Positions 8,604-18,692 are shown, counted from the stretch's first letter. The stretch: DNA of 64,000 nucleotides from Ferirhizobium litorale (GCA_030028905.1 JALDYZ010000007.1:1-64000); one strand, 5' to 3'. The notes: generated by a model not told the origin, from the sequence alone. A program made the numbers and translations.

Positions 8604-9539
8604 ATGGACAATCGCGCTGGCGAAATGGAAATCTTCGTCGAGGCCGTGGAACGAGGCAGCTTTGCCGCGGCTGCAGCGCGCCTAAAGCTCTCGCCCTCGG
8701 CGGTCAGCAAGGCCATCACCCGGATCGAGGAACGGCTGCAGGCGCGGCTGCTGGTGCGCTCGACCAGGACGCTGCAATTGACGCCGGAAGGCGAGATCTA
8801 CCTGCGCCAGGCGCAACGGATCCTGGCCGAGATCGCCGAGACGGAGCGGATGGTGCTGTCCGGCAGCGCAGCCGCCCCGCGCGGCCAGCTTCGGGTCAAC
8901 TCGACCGTGGGCTTTGCCACACGCTTCGTGGTGCCGCTCGTTCCGGCGTTTCTGGAGCGCTATCCGGACGTCGAACTGGATCTTTCGCTGTCCGACGACG
9001 TGATCGACCTCATCGGCGAACGCACGGATGTGGCGATCCGAGCCGGGCTGTTGCGCGATTCCAGTCTCAAGGCACGCAAGCTGACCGAGAGTCGACGGGT
9101 GGTGGTAGCCTCGCCCGACTATCTCGAACGCCGCGGCAAGCCCCGCGTACCCGGCGACCTTGCCACTCACAATTGCCTTGCCTTCAACTTCAGCCCGAGC
9201 AAGAGCATCTGGCCCTTCCGCGATCCCATGAGCCTGGAAATGCTGTCGATGCCGATCCAGGGAAACTTCCAGGCCAACAACGGCGCGACCGTGCGACAGT
9301 TGACGCTGGCCGGGCTCGGGGTTTCGCGCATCGGGCAATTTCACGTCCAGGACGATATCGACACCGGGCGCCTGGTACCGTTGCTGGAGACCTACAGCCC
9401 CGGCGACAATGAGCCCGTCCATGCGGTTTTCCTGGGGCATACCCATCTCGCCGCACGAATCCGTGCCTTCATCGACTTCCTGGCCGATCGCATTCCGTCG
9501 CGCGCAGACATGGGAACGGCCGGCGTGGCGGAAAGCTGA
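8604..9539 (+). CDS. LysR family transcriptional regulator
   Basis: 311 residues. The N-terminal winged helix-turn-helix (residues 5-64) reads MEIFVEAVERGSFAAAAARL followed by LSPSAVSKAITRIEERL, the classic LysR recognition region. The C-terminal substrate-binding domain has the CrgA/AaeR-like pattern (STVGFATRFVVPLVPAF; DLIGERTDVAIRAG). It diverges from the MFS-aldo/keto reductase operon, the usual arrangement for a regulator of its neighbours. The inducer is unknown. It converges on uup with only 13 bp between stops. Confidence 0.93.
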   Translation: MDNRAGEMEIFVEAVERGSFAAAAARLKLSPSAVSKAITRIEERLQARLLVRSTRTLQLTPEGEIYLRQAQRILAEIAETERMVLSGSAAAPRGQLRVNSTVGFATRFVVPLVPAFLERYPDVELDLSLSDDVIDLIGERTDVAIRAGLLRDSSLKARKLTESRRVVVASPDYLERRGKPRVPGDLATHNCLAFNFSPSKSIWPFRDPMSLEMLSMPIQGNFQANNGATVRQLTLAGLGVSRIGQFHVQDDIDTGRLVPLLETYSPGDNEPVHAVFLGHTHLAARIRAFIDFLADRIPSRADMGTAGVAES

Positions 9540-9552
9540 GCATCCGACCAGA

Positions 9553-11379
9553 TCAGCCCTCGAGCTCTTCCCGCAGCATTTCGAGTTCGAGCCACTCCTC
9601 TTCCATCCTGGTCAGCCCGCTGCGCAGCTTTTCCAGCTCCGCCGCCAGCTTGTTGAAGGCGGCAGGGTCCTTGGCGAAGAGATCCGGATCGGCCATCCGT
9701 GCCTCCCGTTTGGCGATCTCAGCCTCAGCCTTGGCCATTTCCTTCGGCAGGTTTTCGAGCGCGAACTTCTGCTTGTAGGAGAGCTTTCCCTTGCCCTTGT
9801 CGGCGGCGGGAACGGCAGCCGAGGCGTCAGCGGTCTTGGCCTTCTCGGCCTTCTCCGCCTTGCGCGCCTCCTCCAGCGCGCCGCGCCGCTGCGCCAGCAT
9901 GTCGGTGTAGCCGCCGGCATACTCGATCCAGCGGCCATCCGGCGCATCCGGCACTGCCGGTGCGATGGTCGAGGTGACGGTCCTGTCGAGGAAGTCGCGG
10001 TCGTGGCTGACGAGGATCACCGTGCCGTTGAAGCCGGCGACAATTTCCTGCAACAGGTCCAGCGTCTCCATGTCGAGATCGTTGGTCGGCTCGTCGAGGA
10101 TCAGCAGGTTGGCGGTGCGCGCCAGGATGCGGGCGAGCATCAGCCGCGCCCGCTCGCCGCCGGAAAGATTGCGGATCGGCGTGCGCGCCTGTTCCGGCCC
10201 GAAGAGGAAATCCTTCATGTAACCGGTCACGTGCCGCTGCTCGCCATTGACCAGCAGGTTGTCGCCGCGCCCGTCGGTCAGGTAGTGCGCCAGCGTATCC
10301 TCCGGATCGAGGTCCTCGCGCTTCTGGTCGAGCGTGGCGATGTCGAGATTGGTGCCGAGCTTGATCGTGCCCGAATCCGGTTCGATCTGGCCGGTCAGCA
10401 TCTTCAGCAGGGTCGTCTTGCCGGCGCCGTTCGGGCCGACGAGGCCGATGCGGTCGCCGCGGTGGACGCGGATCGAGAACGGCGCGACAATGGTACGATT
10501 GCCATAGGCCTTGGTGATCCTTTCGGCTTCGATCACCAGTTTTCCGGATTCGCGGCCCTCGGCGACGTTCGCCTGGATCGTGCCCTGCGGCCCTTTGTGA
10601 CCGCGATGGCGCGATCGCATGTCCTGCAACTCGCCGAGCCGGCGCATGTTGCGCTTGCGCCGTGCCGTTACGCCGTAGCGCAGCCAGTGCTCCTCGCGCT
10701 CGATCGCCTTGCCGAGCTTGTGCTGCTCGAGTTCCTCCGCCTCCAGCACCTCGTCGCGCCACGCCTCGAAATGGCCAAAGCCCCGGTCGAGCCGGCGGGC
10801 CGCGCCGCGGTCGAGCCAGACTGTGGCGGTCGACACCTTTTCGAGAAAGCGGCGGTCGTGCGAGATCACCACCAGACTGGAGCGGCTTTTCGCCAGCTCG
10901 CCTTCGAGCCATTCGATGGTCGGCAGGTCGAGATGGTTGGTCGGCTCGTCGAGCAGCAGGATATCCGGCTCCGGCGCCATTACCCGGGCGAGCGCCGCCC
11001 GGCGGGCCTCGCCGCCCGAGAGATCGCGCGGGTCCTCCAGCCCTGTCAGGCCGAGATGCTCCAGCAGGTAGGCGACGCGGTAGGGATCGTCGCCGGGGCC
11101 GAGACCGGCTTCGGCATAGGCCTGGACGGTTTCGAAACCTTCGAAATCCGGCGCCTGGTTGAGGTAGCGGATCGTCGCCGACGGGTGACGGAAGACCTCG
11201 CCGCTCTGCGCCTCCGAAAGCCCTGCGGCGATCTTCAGCAGCGTCGACTTGCCGGAGCCGTTGCGCCCGACCAGGCAGATGCGGTCGCCGGGTTCCACCT
11301 GCAGGCTGGCGCCGGCAAGGAGCGGCGCGCCGCCGAAGCTCAGGTAGATGTCGTCGAGTTTGAGAATGGGCGGTGCCAA
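9553..11379 (-). CDS. uup: ABC-F protein, Uup type
   Basis: 608 residues with two ATPase domains and no membrane segments. Domain 1 has GRNGSGKST, LSGGEARR and ILLLDEPTNHLD; domain 2 has GPNGAGKTT, LSGGERAR and LLILDEPTNDLD. The linker (residues about 215-300, charged) and the C-terminal coiled coil (about 530-608, alternating A/E/K/L) match Uup, which acts on ribosomes or branched DNA intermediates. The start is 2 bp beyond the stop of the thiamine pyrophosphokinase gene, so the two are coupled in translation although their roles look unrelated. Confidence 0.94.
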   Translation of the reverse strand: MAPPILKLDDIYLSFGGAPLLAGASLQVEPGDRICLVGRNGSGKSTLLKIAAGLSEAQSGEVFRHPSATIRYLNQAPDFEGFETVQAYAEAGLGPGDDPYRVAYLLEHLGLTGLEDPRDLSGGEARRAALARVMAPEPDILLLDEPTNHLDLPTIEWLEGELAKSRSSLVVISHDRRFLEKVSTATVWLDRGAARRLDRGFGHFEAWRDEVLEAEELEQHKLGKAIEREEHWLRYGVTARRKRNMRRLGELQDMRSRHRGHKGPQGTIQANVAEGRESGKLVIEAERITKAYGNRTIVAPFSIRVHRGDRIGLVGPNGAGKTTLLKMLTGQIEPDSGTIKLGTNLDIATLDQKREDLDPEDTLAHYLTDGRGDNLLVNGEQRHVTGYMKDFLFGPEQARTPIRNLSGGERARLMLARILARTANLLILDEPTNDLDMETLDLLQEIVAGFNGTVILVSHDRDFLDRTVTSTIAPAVPDAPDGRWIEYAGGYTDMLAQRRGALEEARKAEKAEKAKTADASAAVPAADKGKGKLSYKQKFALENLPKEMAKAEAEIAKREARMADPDLFAKDPAAFNKLAAELEKLRSGLTRMEEEWLELEMLREELEG

Positions 11380-11381
11380 GA

Positions 11382-12032
11382 TCAGGCTCCTGTCAGGTCG
11401 AATGGGCGGGCAAGGATGAGGGCCTTGCCGGATGCGAGCGAGAACTGAACGGCCCCCTCGGCAACATTGGATATGGTGCGCGACGAGCCGAACGGCAGGT
11501 GGAAATCGTCAAGGGGGTAGCGAACGTTGCGGATGGTCAGGCCGGTGAGTTCGGTCAAGCCGAGCACGGAAAACAGGCTGCCTTGGGGCAAGTCGATATC
11601 GATTGAGCCGGACAGCAGCGGCGTCGCCTCCTCCTCGCCGGATGTCAGCAACACCGGAAAGCCCCGCTCGGCCAGGCTCAAGGCATGCACGATGTGCTGG
11701 AATGCATGGTCTGAACGCTCGCCGCCGAGCGCGCCGGCAAGGACCAGCCGGCTGGCGCCCCGCGCAATCGCCTCGGTCACGGCGATCTCGCCGTCGGTCA
11801 CCGCCTTGGCGGCTGGATAGGGCAAACGTGGGACCTCCGGGAAGGCTCGGTCTAGTTTGCCGCTGGTCGAGTCGAAATCCCCCACCCAGAGTTCGGGCAC
11901 GACGCCGAGCTCCGTAGCGTGCCGCATGCCGCTGTCGGCGGCAATGAAGCGGCTGCCTACGAGCGCGTCTCTCAGGCGCTCGGTGATCGCAAGATTGCCG
12001 CCGAGCAGGATGGTGAAGGTGGTATCGGTCAT
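11382..12032 (-). CDS. thiN: thiamine pyrophosphokinase
   Basis: About 216 residues with the TPK catalytic and thiamine-binding domains. Key segments are ITERLRDALVGSRFIAADSG, the metal/ATP motif WVGDFDS, the KAVTDGEIAVTEA helix, the loop GALGGERSDHAFQH, and the C-terminal GLTELTGLTIRNVRYPL and TISNVAEG strands. It makes thiamine diphosphate from thiamine and ATP. The open frame extends to 12200, but only the part from ATG 12032 resembles the family. It diverges from the TPP-riboswitch-controlled thiBPQ uptake operon, so thiamine import and activation are side by side, and it overlaps into an operon with uup. Confidence 0.92.
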   Translation of the reverse strand: MTDTTFTILLGGNLAITERLRDALVGSRFIAADSGMRHATELGVVPELWVGDFDSTSGKLDRAFPEVPRLPYPAAKAVTDGEIAVTEAIARGASRLVLAGALGGERSDHAFQHIVHALSLAERGFPVLLTSGEEEATPLLSGSIDIDLPQGSLFSVLGLTELTGLTIRNVRYPLDDFHLPFGSSRTISNVAEGAVQFSLASGKALILARPFDLTGA

Positions 12033-12173
12033 CGCAATGCCCATAGCCCAAACCATGGCGCGAGGGAAGCAGCGAAGATGGGCGGGCGCCGATCGGCGGG
12101 CACCCTGCCCGACACGGTCTTGCCAAAGGAACCCCTTGCCTTCCGGCATTGCCCTCGCTAAACCTGATGCCGC

Positions 12174-12274
12174 TCTAACGGGGTGCCCCGTGCCGCACAT
12201 GCGGCGCTTGGCTGAGAGGCTTGCAAAGCCAACCCGCGGAACCTGATCCGGTTAACACCGGCGGAGGGATTAGA
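12174..12274 (+). promoter_or_regulatory. TPP riboswitch (THI box)
   Basis: All THI-box landmarks are present in order: outer stem strand TCTAA (12174-12178), GGGGTGCCC, GGCTGAGAGG, AACCCGCGGAACCTGATCC, GGTTAACACCGGCGGAGGGA, and the closing strand TTAGA (12270-12274). The pyrimidine and pyrophosphate sensor arms are therefore complete. It leads thiBPQ by about 60 nt. Confidence 0.97.
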
Positions 12275-12288
12275 CGCTTGAAACCATC

Positions 12289-12332
12289 AGCGCCCTTTTC
12301 CCGTTCAATATCAATCTGAAGGAGGAGGCGCT
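12289..12332 (+). promoter_or_regulatory. ribosome-site sequestering hairpin of the TPP riboswitch
   Basis: AGCGCC at 12289-12294 is complementary to GGCGCT at 12327-12332, which overlaps the ribosome site GGAGGAGG (12321-12328) of thiB. CCTTTTCC next to it can extend the pairing partly. With no T-run nearby this is the likely platform: translation is blocked when TPP is bound. Confidence 0.6.
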
Positions 12333-12335
12333 GAC

Positions 12336-13361
12336 ATGCCGAACCGCTCGACACCATTCCTTTCCCGCATGGCGCTGGCCGCCGGTGCAGCCCTTTTCAT
12401 CGCTTCCTCGGCGCATGCTGCGGACAAGACCCTGACGATCTACACCTATGAGAGCTTCATCTCGGAATGGGGTCCGGGTCCGAAGGTCAAGGAAGCCTTT
12501 GAAAAGACCTGCGAATGCACGGTCGAATTCGTCGGCGTTGCCGATGGCGTCGCGCTCTTGTCGCGTCTCAAGCTCGAAGGCGAAAGCACCAAGGCGGATC
12601 TCGTTCTCGGCCTCGACACCAATCTCGTCGATGAAGCCAGGCAGACCGGCATGTTCGCGCCGCACGGTATCGACACATCGGCGGTCAAGGTGCCGGGCGA
12701 CTTCAAGGACGACGTCTTCGTGCCCTATGACTACGGCCATTTCGCCGTCGTCTACGACACCGAAACGCTGAAGAACCCGCCGAAAAGCATGAAGGAACTG
12801 GTCGAGGGCGACCCCGCCCAGAAGATCGTCATCGAGGACCCGCGCACCTCGACGCCGGGCCTTGGCCTGTTGCTCTGGGTCAAGTCGATCTATGGCGACA
12901 AGGCGCCGGAAGCCTGGGCCAAGCTCAAGGACCGCGTGCTGACGGTCACCCCCGGCTGGTCGGAGGCCTACGGCCTTTTCACCAAGGGCGAAGCGCCGAT
13001 GGTGCTGTCCTACACCACGTCGCCCGCCTACCACATGGTGGCGGAAGATACATCGCGATACCAGGCCGCCAGCTTCTCCGAAGGCCACTACATTCAGATC
13101 GAGGTGGCGGGGCTGGTGAAGTCCGCACATGAGCCGGGCCTGGCGAAGCAGTTTCTCTCCTTCATGATCAGCCCCGGCTTCCAGGACGCCATCCCGACCA
13201 ACAACTGGATGATGCCGGTCGCCGCCACCTCGGAGCCACTGCCCGACGCCTTCGGCAAGCTCGTCAATCCGCAGAAGACCTTCCTGATGTCGCCCGAGGA
13301 GGTCGCAGCCAACCGCAAGGCCTGGATCGACGAATGGCTCGCCGCCATGAGCGTGCGCTGA
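12336..13361 (+). CDS. thiB: thiamine ABC transporter, periplasmic binding protein
   Basis: 341 residues. A Sec signal peptide (positive NRSTPFLSR, hydrophobic [12 protein letters not shown], cleavage after AHA at about residue 28) precedes a type-II binding protein fold starting [17 protein letters not shown], the ThiB signature region. It binds thiamine or TPP in the periplasm and delivers it to ThiP. A strong GGAGGAGG lies 8 nt before the ATG, inside the riboswitch platform. It is first in thiBPQ, and its end overlaps the thiP start. Confidence 0.96.
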   Translation: MPNRSTPFLSRMALAAGAALFIASSAHAADKTLTIYTYESFISEWGPGPKVKEAFEKTCECTVEFVGVADGVALLSRLKLEGESTKADLVLGLDTNLVDEARQTGMFAPHGIDTSAVKVPGDFKDDVFVPYDYGHFAVVYDTETLKNPPKSMKELVEGDPAQKIVIEDPRTSTPGLGLLLWVKSIYGDKAPEAWAKLKDRVLTVTPGWSEAYGLFTKGEAPMVLSYTTSPAYHMVAEDTSRYQAASFSEGHYIQIEVAGLVKSAHEPGLAKQFLSFMISPGFQDAIPTNNWMMPVAATSEPLPDAFGKLVNPQKTFLMSPEEVAANRKAWIDEWLAAMSVR

Positions 13362-15004
13362 ACGAAGTGCTGACGCGGGCCGAGCATCGCAGGGCAATCG
13401 GCGGCGGGGCGGCAAGCCTCGCCGGCATCGCCCTGTTCATCGGCCTTGCGACCGCGGCCCTGCTCGCCTTCGGCAGCGGCGGCACCATGCCGTCTATCCT
13501 CGGTGATCCCTATATCCACCGGGTGTTGCGATTCACGCTGCTGCAGGCAAGCCTGTCGACCATCCTCTCGGTTGCCCTCGCCATTCCGGTTGCCCGCAGC
13601 CTTGCCCGCCAGCGCCGTTTCCCCGGCCGCATCTGGATCGTCCGCCTGATGGCGGTGCCGATGGGCCTGCCGGTGCTGATCGGCGCGCTCGGGCTGATCG
13701 GGGTATGGGGAAGGCAGGGCATCCTCAACAGCTTCCTGCAATCGGCGGGACTTTCCGAGCCGGTGAGCATCTACGGATTGTCCGGCATCCTGCTCGCCCA
13801 TGTCTTCTTCAACCTGCCGCTCGCCAGCCGCCTGATTCTCGCAGGCCTGGACCGCATTCCCGGCGAATACTGGCTGATGGCCAGCGGACTCGGCATGCGG
13901 CCGCTCTCCGTCTTCCGCTTTATCGAATGGCCGGTGATACGCCGCCTGCTGCCGGGCATTGCCGGGTTGATCTTCATGCTCTGCGCCACCAGCTTCACCC
14001 TGGTGCTGGTGCTTGGCGGCGGGCCTGCCGCAACGACGATCGAGGTGGCGATCTACCAGTCGCTGCGCTTCGACTTCGATCCGGAGCGGGCGGTCGCGCT
14101 CGCGCTGCTGCAGATCACCGTCACCGGGCTGATCCTCGCAGCAATGGCGCTCTTCCCGGCACCCGACGATCACGGTCTGACATCGGGCAAGCCCATCCGC
14201 CGCCTCGACGGACATTCGCCTGCGGCCCGCGGCGCCGACAGCCTCGTGCTTGTCGCCGCCGTCGCCTTTGTCGCCACTCCCCTGCTCTTCGTCGCGGTTG
14301 CCGGCATGAAGGCCGACCTGTTGAAACTCCTCGGCGAGCCGGTCTTCCACCAGGCGGCGCTGACCAGCCTGGTGATCGCGCTTTCGGCCGGAACCCTTGC
14401 TGTTCTCATGGCTGCGGCAATTGTCAATGCGCGGATGGCGCTCGATGCTTCGCGGCGCGCCGGCCTCGGCCAACGGGGCTTCATGGCCGCGCTATCCGGC
14501 GCCTCGTCGCTCGTGCTGCTCGTGCCCCCGGTGGTCCTCGGCACCGGCTGGTTCCTGCTGCTGCGCCCTGTTGGCGATGTGACGCGCTTTGCACCCTTTC
14601 TCATCATCGCGATCAACGCATTGATGGCGCTGCCCTTTGTCGTTCGCGTGCTGGCGCCGGCCATGGAAGTCAATCGCACCCGCATCGGACGCCTTGCTGC
14701 AAGCCTCGGGGTCACCGGCTTTGCGCGTCTGAGGCTGGTCGACTGGCCGGCGCTTCGAAAGCCGCTGCAGATGGCGTTTTCCTTTGCCATGGCGCTGTCG
14801 CTCGGCGATCTTGGCGCCATGGCGCTTTTCGGCTCGAACGACCTCATGACGCTTCCCTGGCTGCTGTTCAGCCGGCTCGGCAGCTACCGCACCAGCGACG
14901 CCGACGGGCTCGCACTGATCCTCGGCCTCGTCTGCCTGGCGCTGACGGTCGCCGGCGCTTCGGGGCATCACAGGGAGGACGGCGATGCTCACGAAAGACG
15001 GTGA
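13334..15004 (+). CDS. thiP: thiamine ABC transporter, permease
   Basis: About 556 residues with two fused permease domains and roughly 12 membrane helices, as in other ThiP proteins. EAA-type loops for ATPase docking are at [24 protein letters not shown]-like (first half; key residues A-S-G-L-G) and the second-half counterpart [18 protein letters not shown]. It moves thiamine across the inner membrane. The frame overlaps the end of thiB by 28 bp and its own end overlaps thiQ by 20 bp, so the three genes are coupled. The first ATG (13334) has a weak ribosome site; a GTG at 13367 is an alternative start. Confidence 0.93.
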   Translation: MARRHERALNEVLTRAEHRRAIGGGAASLAGIALFIGLATAALLAFGSGGTMPSILGDPYIHRVLRFTLLQASLSTILSVALAIPVARSLARQRRFPGRIWIVRLMAVPMGLPVLIGALGLIGVWGRQGILNSFLQSAGLSEPVSIYGLSGILLAHVFFNLPLASRLILAGLDRIPGEYWLMASGLGMRPLSVFRFIEWPVIRRLLPGIAGLIFMLCATSFTLVLVLGGGPAATTIEVAIYQSLRFDFDPERAVALALLQITVTGLILAAMALFPAPDDHGLTSGKPIRRLDGHSPAARGADSLVLVAAVAFVATPLLFVAVAGMKADLLKLLGEPVFHQAALTSLVIALSAGTLAVLMAAAIVNARMALDASRRAGLGQRGFMAALSGASSLVLLVPPVVLGTGWFLLLRPVGDVTRFAPFLIIAINALMALPFVVRVLAPAMEVNRTRIGRLAASLGVTGFARLRLVDWPALRKPLQMAFSFAMALSLGDLGAMALFGSNDLMTLPWLLFSRLGSYRTSDADGLALILGLVCLALTVAGASGHHREDGDAHERR

Positions 15005-15710
15005 CGGCATCGTCATGAAGGATGTCCGGCTGCGACTCGGCAGCAAGGACTTCGACTTTCACTGCACGCTTCCGAAAGCGGCGATCACCGCGGTCGCCGG
15101 TCCGTCCGGCTCAGGAAAATCGACGTTGCTCAATCTGATCGCCGGCTTCGAAACACCCGACAGCGGCACCGTGCTCATTGATGGCGTCGACATGGCCGGG
15201 CTGCACCCCTCCGAGCGGCCGATCTCGCTCATCTTCCAGGACAACAACCTGTTTGCCCATCTCGACATCTTCACCAATGTCGGGCTCGGCATCAGTCCTT
15301 CGCTGAAGCTCTCGCAGACCGATCGCCAGCGCGTCTGCACCGCCCTCCAGCGTGTCGGCCTTGGCGGCTTCGAGAAGCGCATGCCGGGTACGCTTTCGGG
15401 CGGCGAACGCCAGCGGGCCGCGTTCGCCCGTGCGCTTGTCCGGCAAAGGCCGGTGCTGCTGCTCGACGAACCCTTTGCCGCACTCGATCCCGACCTGCGC
15501 GCAAGCATGGCCGACCTGCTTCTCGAATTGCACCGCGAGTCCGGCAATACGATTGTGATGGTCACGCACGACGCGGACGAACTGAGGCGGCTGGCAAACC
15601 ATGCCGTCTATGTCGATCAGGGACGGATTGCGATCGCCGCACCGCTCAACGAATTCATCAGGGTGCGGGAGCTGGCAGATGTGGACGGGAAATGCTCGCG
15701 GCAGGATTGA
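14985..15710 (+). CDS. thiQ: thiamine ABC transporter, ATP-binding protein
   Basis: 241 residues, one ABC ATPase domain with every motif intact: Walker [10 protein letters not shown] (about residues 39-47), Q-loop [11 protein letters not shown], signature LSGGERQR, Walker [13 protein letters not shown] and switch VTHD. The [10 protein letters not shown] segment is typical of ThiQ. It powers ThiBP. The ATG has GGGAGGA 8 nt upstream, within the end of thiP. It is the last gene of the TPP-controlled operon. Confidence 0.96.
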   Translation: MLTKDGDGIVMKDVRLRLGSKDFDFHCTLPKAAITAVAGPSGSGKSTLLNLIAGFETPDSGTVLIDGVDMAGLHPSERPISLIFQDNNLFAHLDIFTNVGLGISPSLKLSQTDRQRVCTALQRVGLGGFEKRMPGTLSGGERQRAAFARALVRQRPVLLLDEPFAALDPDLRASMADLLLELHRESGNTIVMVTHDADELRRLANHAVYVDQGRIAIAAPLNEFIRVRELADVDGKCSRQD

Positions 15711-16043
15711 AGGATGCATTCACGCCAAGAACGACCCGCATCAAATTCCCGCGAGCACGGCCACTCGACGGTGAAACTGGCGCAGTTGCCACAATTTGGA
15801 CGCCGCGTGATGGCAAGCGGGCACCCTCTGGGTTGGATCGGATCGTCCGATCCATGCTTGCTAAATTACAACGGCGCCACATTTAAGCTTCGTCGAGCTA
15901 TGCAACTGATGCGGAAATCAGCTACAGCAGGGGCAACCGGAACCGAGATGCAACTGGCAGTTAGGATCTGGCCATGATCCGTACGGGGACGCGGGCACCT
16001 TTGGAATGATACGGATCCGCCGCATCGGCGGGTTCGATGGGAT
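15711..16043 (+). other. intergenic region between thiQ and the M48 protease gene
   Basis: 333 bp with no credible gene. A short GC hairpin (ATCCGCCGCATCGGCGGGTT, about 16014-16033) lies just before the protease start. GGAAC at 15939 with TT 17 nt later resembles an EcfG promoter with a short spacer, but it was not accepted. Confidence 0.45.
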
Positions 16044-17594
16044 ATGGATAAAACGCTGACGACGATGACGACGAGCGCCATGGCAGAAAGTCCCGGTGTC
16101 GCTTCCAACGCGAAGCGGCGGCGCAGGTATCGTATTGGCCTGCGCCTTTCTGCGTTGCTGTTCACCGCCGCTCTTGTCGCCGGCTGCCAGTCGCTGGTCG
16201 ACCAGCCCTATGAGGCCAATGTCAGGCCGTCCTCCAAGCCGCAGATCGTCGACGAGGTCCAGAAGAACGATCCGCGCGCGCAGATGGGTGCGCGCGAGCA
16301 TCCGCGCATCGTCGCGAGCTATGGCGGCGAATACAAGGATGCCAAGACCGAGCGGCTTGTGGCGCGCATCACCGGCGCCCTGACTGCGGTTTCGGAAAAC
16401 CCCAACCAGTCCTATCGGATCACCATCCTGAATTCGCCGGCGATCAACGCCTTCGCGCTGCCCGGCGGCTATCTCTACGTCACCCGGGGCCTTCTCGCGC
16501 TCGCCAACGACGCATCCGAAGTCGCCGCCGTGCTGTCCCACGAAATGGCGCACGTCACCGCCAATCACGGGATCGAGCGGCAACGGCGGGAAGAAGCGGA
16601 GGTCCTGGCAAGCCGCGTCGTCGCCGAAGTACTGTCCAGCGATCTCGCCGGCAAGCAGGCGCTGGCCCGCGGCAAGCTGAGGCTCGCGGCATTCTCGCGC
16701 AACCAGGAACTCCAGGCCGACGTGATCGGCGTGCGGATGCTGGGTGAAGCCGGCTACGACCCCTATGCGGCAGCCCGCTTTCTCGATTCGATGGCGGCCT
16801 ATGCCCGCTTCACGGCGGTCGATCCCGACTCTGACCAGAGCCTCGACTTCCTCTCGAGCCACCCGAATGCGCCGCAGCGCGTCGAACTGGCGCGGCGCCA
16901 CGCCCGGGCATTCGGCACCGAGGGCAGCATTGGCGATCGCGGCCGCGACTACTATCTCGCCGGGATCAACGGGCTGCTCTATGGCGACAGCCCGCAGGAG
17001 GGCTATGTTCGCGGCCAGACCTTCATGCATGGGGCGCTCGGTATCCGCTTCGATGTGCCGTCCGGTTTCCAGATCGACAACAAGGTCGAGGCGGTGCTTG
17101 CCACCGGACCGGGCGATGTCGCCATCCGCTTCGATGGCGTTGCCGACGAGCGCAAGGACAGCCTGACCAACTACATTTCCAGCGGCTGGGTGACCGGCCT
17201 GCTTCCGGAAACGATCCGCCCGATCACGATCAACGGCCTTGAAGCCGCAACGGCAAGGGCCCAGGCGGACCGCTGGGATTTCGACGTCACGGTCATTCGC
17301 ATCAACGAGCAGATCTTCCGCTTCCTGACGGCGGTGCCGAAAGGCAGCCCGGCGCTGGAGACGACCGCGGAGGTGCTGCGCTCGAGCTTCCGCCGGATGA
17401 CGCCGGAGGAAATCGCCTCGTTGAAGCCGCTCAGGGTGCGTGTCGTCACGGTGCAACCCGGCGACAACATCACCACGCTCGCCGCCCGGATGATGGGAAC
17501 GGATCGCAAGCTCGATCTCTTCAAGCTGATTAACGCCCTGCCCGCCGGGGCAACGGTTAGCCCCGGCGACAAGGTCAAGATCATCTCCGAATAG
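16044..17594 (+). CDS. M48 family metalloprotease, lipoprotein with LysM-like tail
   Basis: 516 residues. A basic N-terminus (KRRRRYR) and hydrophobic stretch end in a lipobox ALVAGC with the lipidated Cys at 48, so it is an envelope lipoprotein. The M48 domain has the zinc motif HEMAH at 166-170 and the third ligand Glu222 in RNQELQAD. Conserved flanks are NAFALPGGYLYVTRG and the HPNAPQRVE segment. The C-terminal 50 residues (VTVQPGDNITTLAARM ... INALPAG ... PGDKVKII) form a LysM-like module, suggesting peptidoglycan contact. It resembles BepA/YfgC-type outer-membrane quality-control proteases. It converges on rpoH2. Confidence 0.92.
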   Translation: MDKTLTTMTTSAMAESPGVASNAKRRRRYRIGLRLSALLFTAALVAGCQSLVDQPYEANVRPSSKPQIVDEVQKNDPRAQMGAREHPRIVASYGGEYKDAKTERLVARITGALTAVSENPNQSYRITILNSPAINAFALPGGYLYVTRGLLALANDASEVAAVLSHEMAHVTANHGIERQRREEAEVLASRVVAEVLSSDLAGKQALARGKLRLAAFSRNQELQADVIGVRMLGEAGYDPYAAARFLDSMAAYARFTAVDPDSDQSLDFLSSHPNAPQRVELARRHARAFGTEGSIGDRGRDYYLAGINGLLYGDSPQEGYVRGQTFMHGALGIRFDVPSGFQIDNKVEAVLATGPGDVAIRFDGVADERKDSLTNYISSGWVTGLLPETIRPITINGLEAATARAQADRWDFDVTVIRINEQIFRFLTAVPKGSPALETTAEVLRSSFRRMTPEEIASLKPLRVRVVTVQPGDNITTLAARMMGTDRKLDLFKLINALPAGATVSPGDKVKIISE

Positions 17595-17611
17595 AGCGGC
17601 GCGCTCGGGCC

Positions 17612-18475
17612 TCACATCTGGAGAGCAAAGGCCGGATCGCTGTGGATGAGTGCCGCCTTCAGCTTCTCGAGCGCACGGCTCTCGATCTGGCGCACACGCT
17701 CCTTGGATATGCCAAGATCGATACCCAGTTCCTCGAGCGTCGCGCCGTCCTCGGCAAGTCGCCTTGCCTGGATGATCTTCATTTCCCGGTCATTGAGATG
17801 GGCAAGCGCAGAGTTCAGCCAGTTGTGCCGACGCTCGCTGTCGATCAGGTCCGTCACCAGTTCGTCCGGCAACGGCGCATCGCTCGCCAGCATGTCGAGA
17901 CGTTCGCCGCTGCTCGCGTCCCCGGCGATCGCTGGCGCCTGCAATGAGGTGTCGTTGCTGGAAAGGCGGGCGTCCATGGCCTGGACGTCGGCGATGCTGA
18001 CGCCAAGTGCTGCAGCGATCTCCTGATGAAGGGCCTGTGCCGTCAGCTGGGTATCGCCACGCGCCAGCTTGGCGCGCAGCCGCCGCAGGTTGAAGAATAG
18101 CGCCTTCTGCGCCGAACTCGTTCCGCCGCGCACGATCGACCAGTTGCGCAGGATGTAGTCCTGGATCGACGCCCGGATCCACCAGCTGGCATAGGTCGAG
18201 AACCTTACTTCCCGTTCCGGCTCGAAACGCGCGGCAGCCTCGAGAAGGCCGACGTAGCCCTCCTGGACGAGATCGCTCATTGGCAGACCGAAGCTGCGGA
18301 ACTTCCCCGCCATGGAAACCACCAGGCGCATATGCGCCATGGCGATGCGATTGCGGGCGGATTGGTCCTGCCCGTCCTTCCACCGCACGGCAAGCGCGCG
18401 CTCTTCGTCCCGCTCGAGATAGGGCGCTGCCATGGCGGCCTTGATCATCCGGCGGTCTGCAGACATGGTTTTCAT
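17612..18475 (-). CDS. rpoH2: RNA polymerase sigma-32-type factor, RpoH2
   Basis: 287 residues of the sigma-70 family. Region 2 reads NRIAMAHMRLVVSMAGKF and DLVQEGYVGLLEAAARFEP ... FSTYASWWIRASIQDYILRNW. The RpoH box follows as QKALFFNLRR. Region 4 ends with DLGISKERVRQIESRALEKLK. Rhizobia carry two RpoH factors; this one matches RpoH2 in context (next to the M48 protease, carD and fdxA) and in having an EcfG-type promoter at 18665-18689. The ATG at 18475 has GGAG 8 nt upstream; an in-frame extension to 18511 lacks support. Confidence 0.94.
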   Translation of the reverse strand: MKTMSADRRMIKAAMAAPYLERDEERALAVRWKDGQDQSARNRIAMAHMRLVVSMAGKFRSFGLPMSDLVQEGYVGLLEAAARFEPEREVRFSTYASWWIRASIQDYILRNWSIVRGGTSSAQKALFFNLRRLRAKLARGDTQLTAQALHQEIAAALGVSIADVQAMDARLSSNDTSLQAPAIAGDASSGERLDMLASDAPLPDELVTDLIDSERRHNWLNSALAHLNDREMKIIQARRLAEDGATLEELGIDLGISKERVRQIESRALEKLKAALIHSDPAFALQM

Positions 18476-18664
18476 GCGATTACTCCATGAAAAGGTGTCC
18501 AGGGGCGGCATGCACTTCCAATGTGCATCGAGGTGCGGCGCGCCAGATGTGCGCGCTCAAGTTCGCTGCTTCTCACTACGACGGCCAATCGAAAATGGAT
18601 CAACACCGCAGTTCGTCTGGGAACCGGCCTGCTTTCAGCGCTCAGGAGGGCCTGACATTCATTT

Positions 18665-18689
18665 AACGCTCAAAACCGCAAAAAGTTCC
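18665..18689 (-). promoter_or_regulatory. EcfG/RpoE2-type promoter of rpoH2
   Basis: On the minus strand GGAAC (18685-18689) is followed by exactly 16 nt and CGTT (18665-18668), the general-stress-response consensus of alphaproteobacteria. It points at rpoH2, giving a leader of about 180 nt. Control of rpoH2 by RpoE2 is known in Sinorhizobium meliloti. Confidence 0.85.
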
Positions 18690-18692
18690 AAT

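Noticed and set aside
9409-11448. 679-codon open frame on the plus strand opposite uup
   Set aside because: It is the mirror of GC-rich codon bias on the minus strand. The opposite strand carries a complete ABC-F protein with all motifs, while this frame has no recognisable domain.
15939-15962. GGAAC followed by TT upstream of the M48 protease gene, as a third EcfG promoter
   Set aside because: The spacer to TT is 17 nt, while the two accepted sites have 18 and a CG before TT; here the base pair is AG. Too weak without transcript data.
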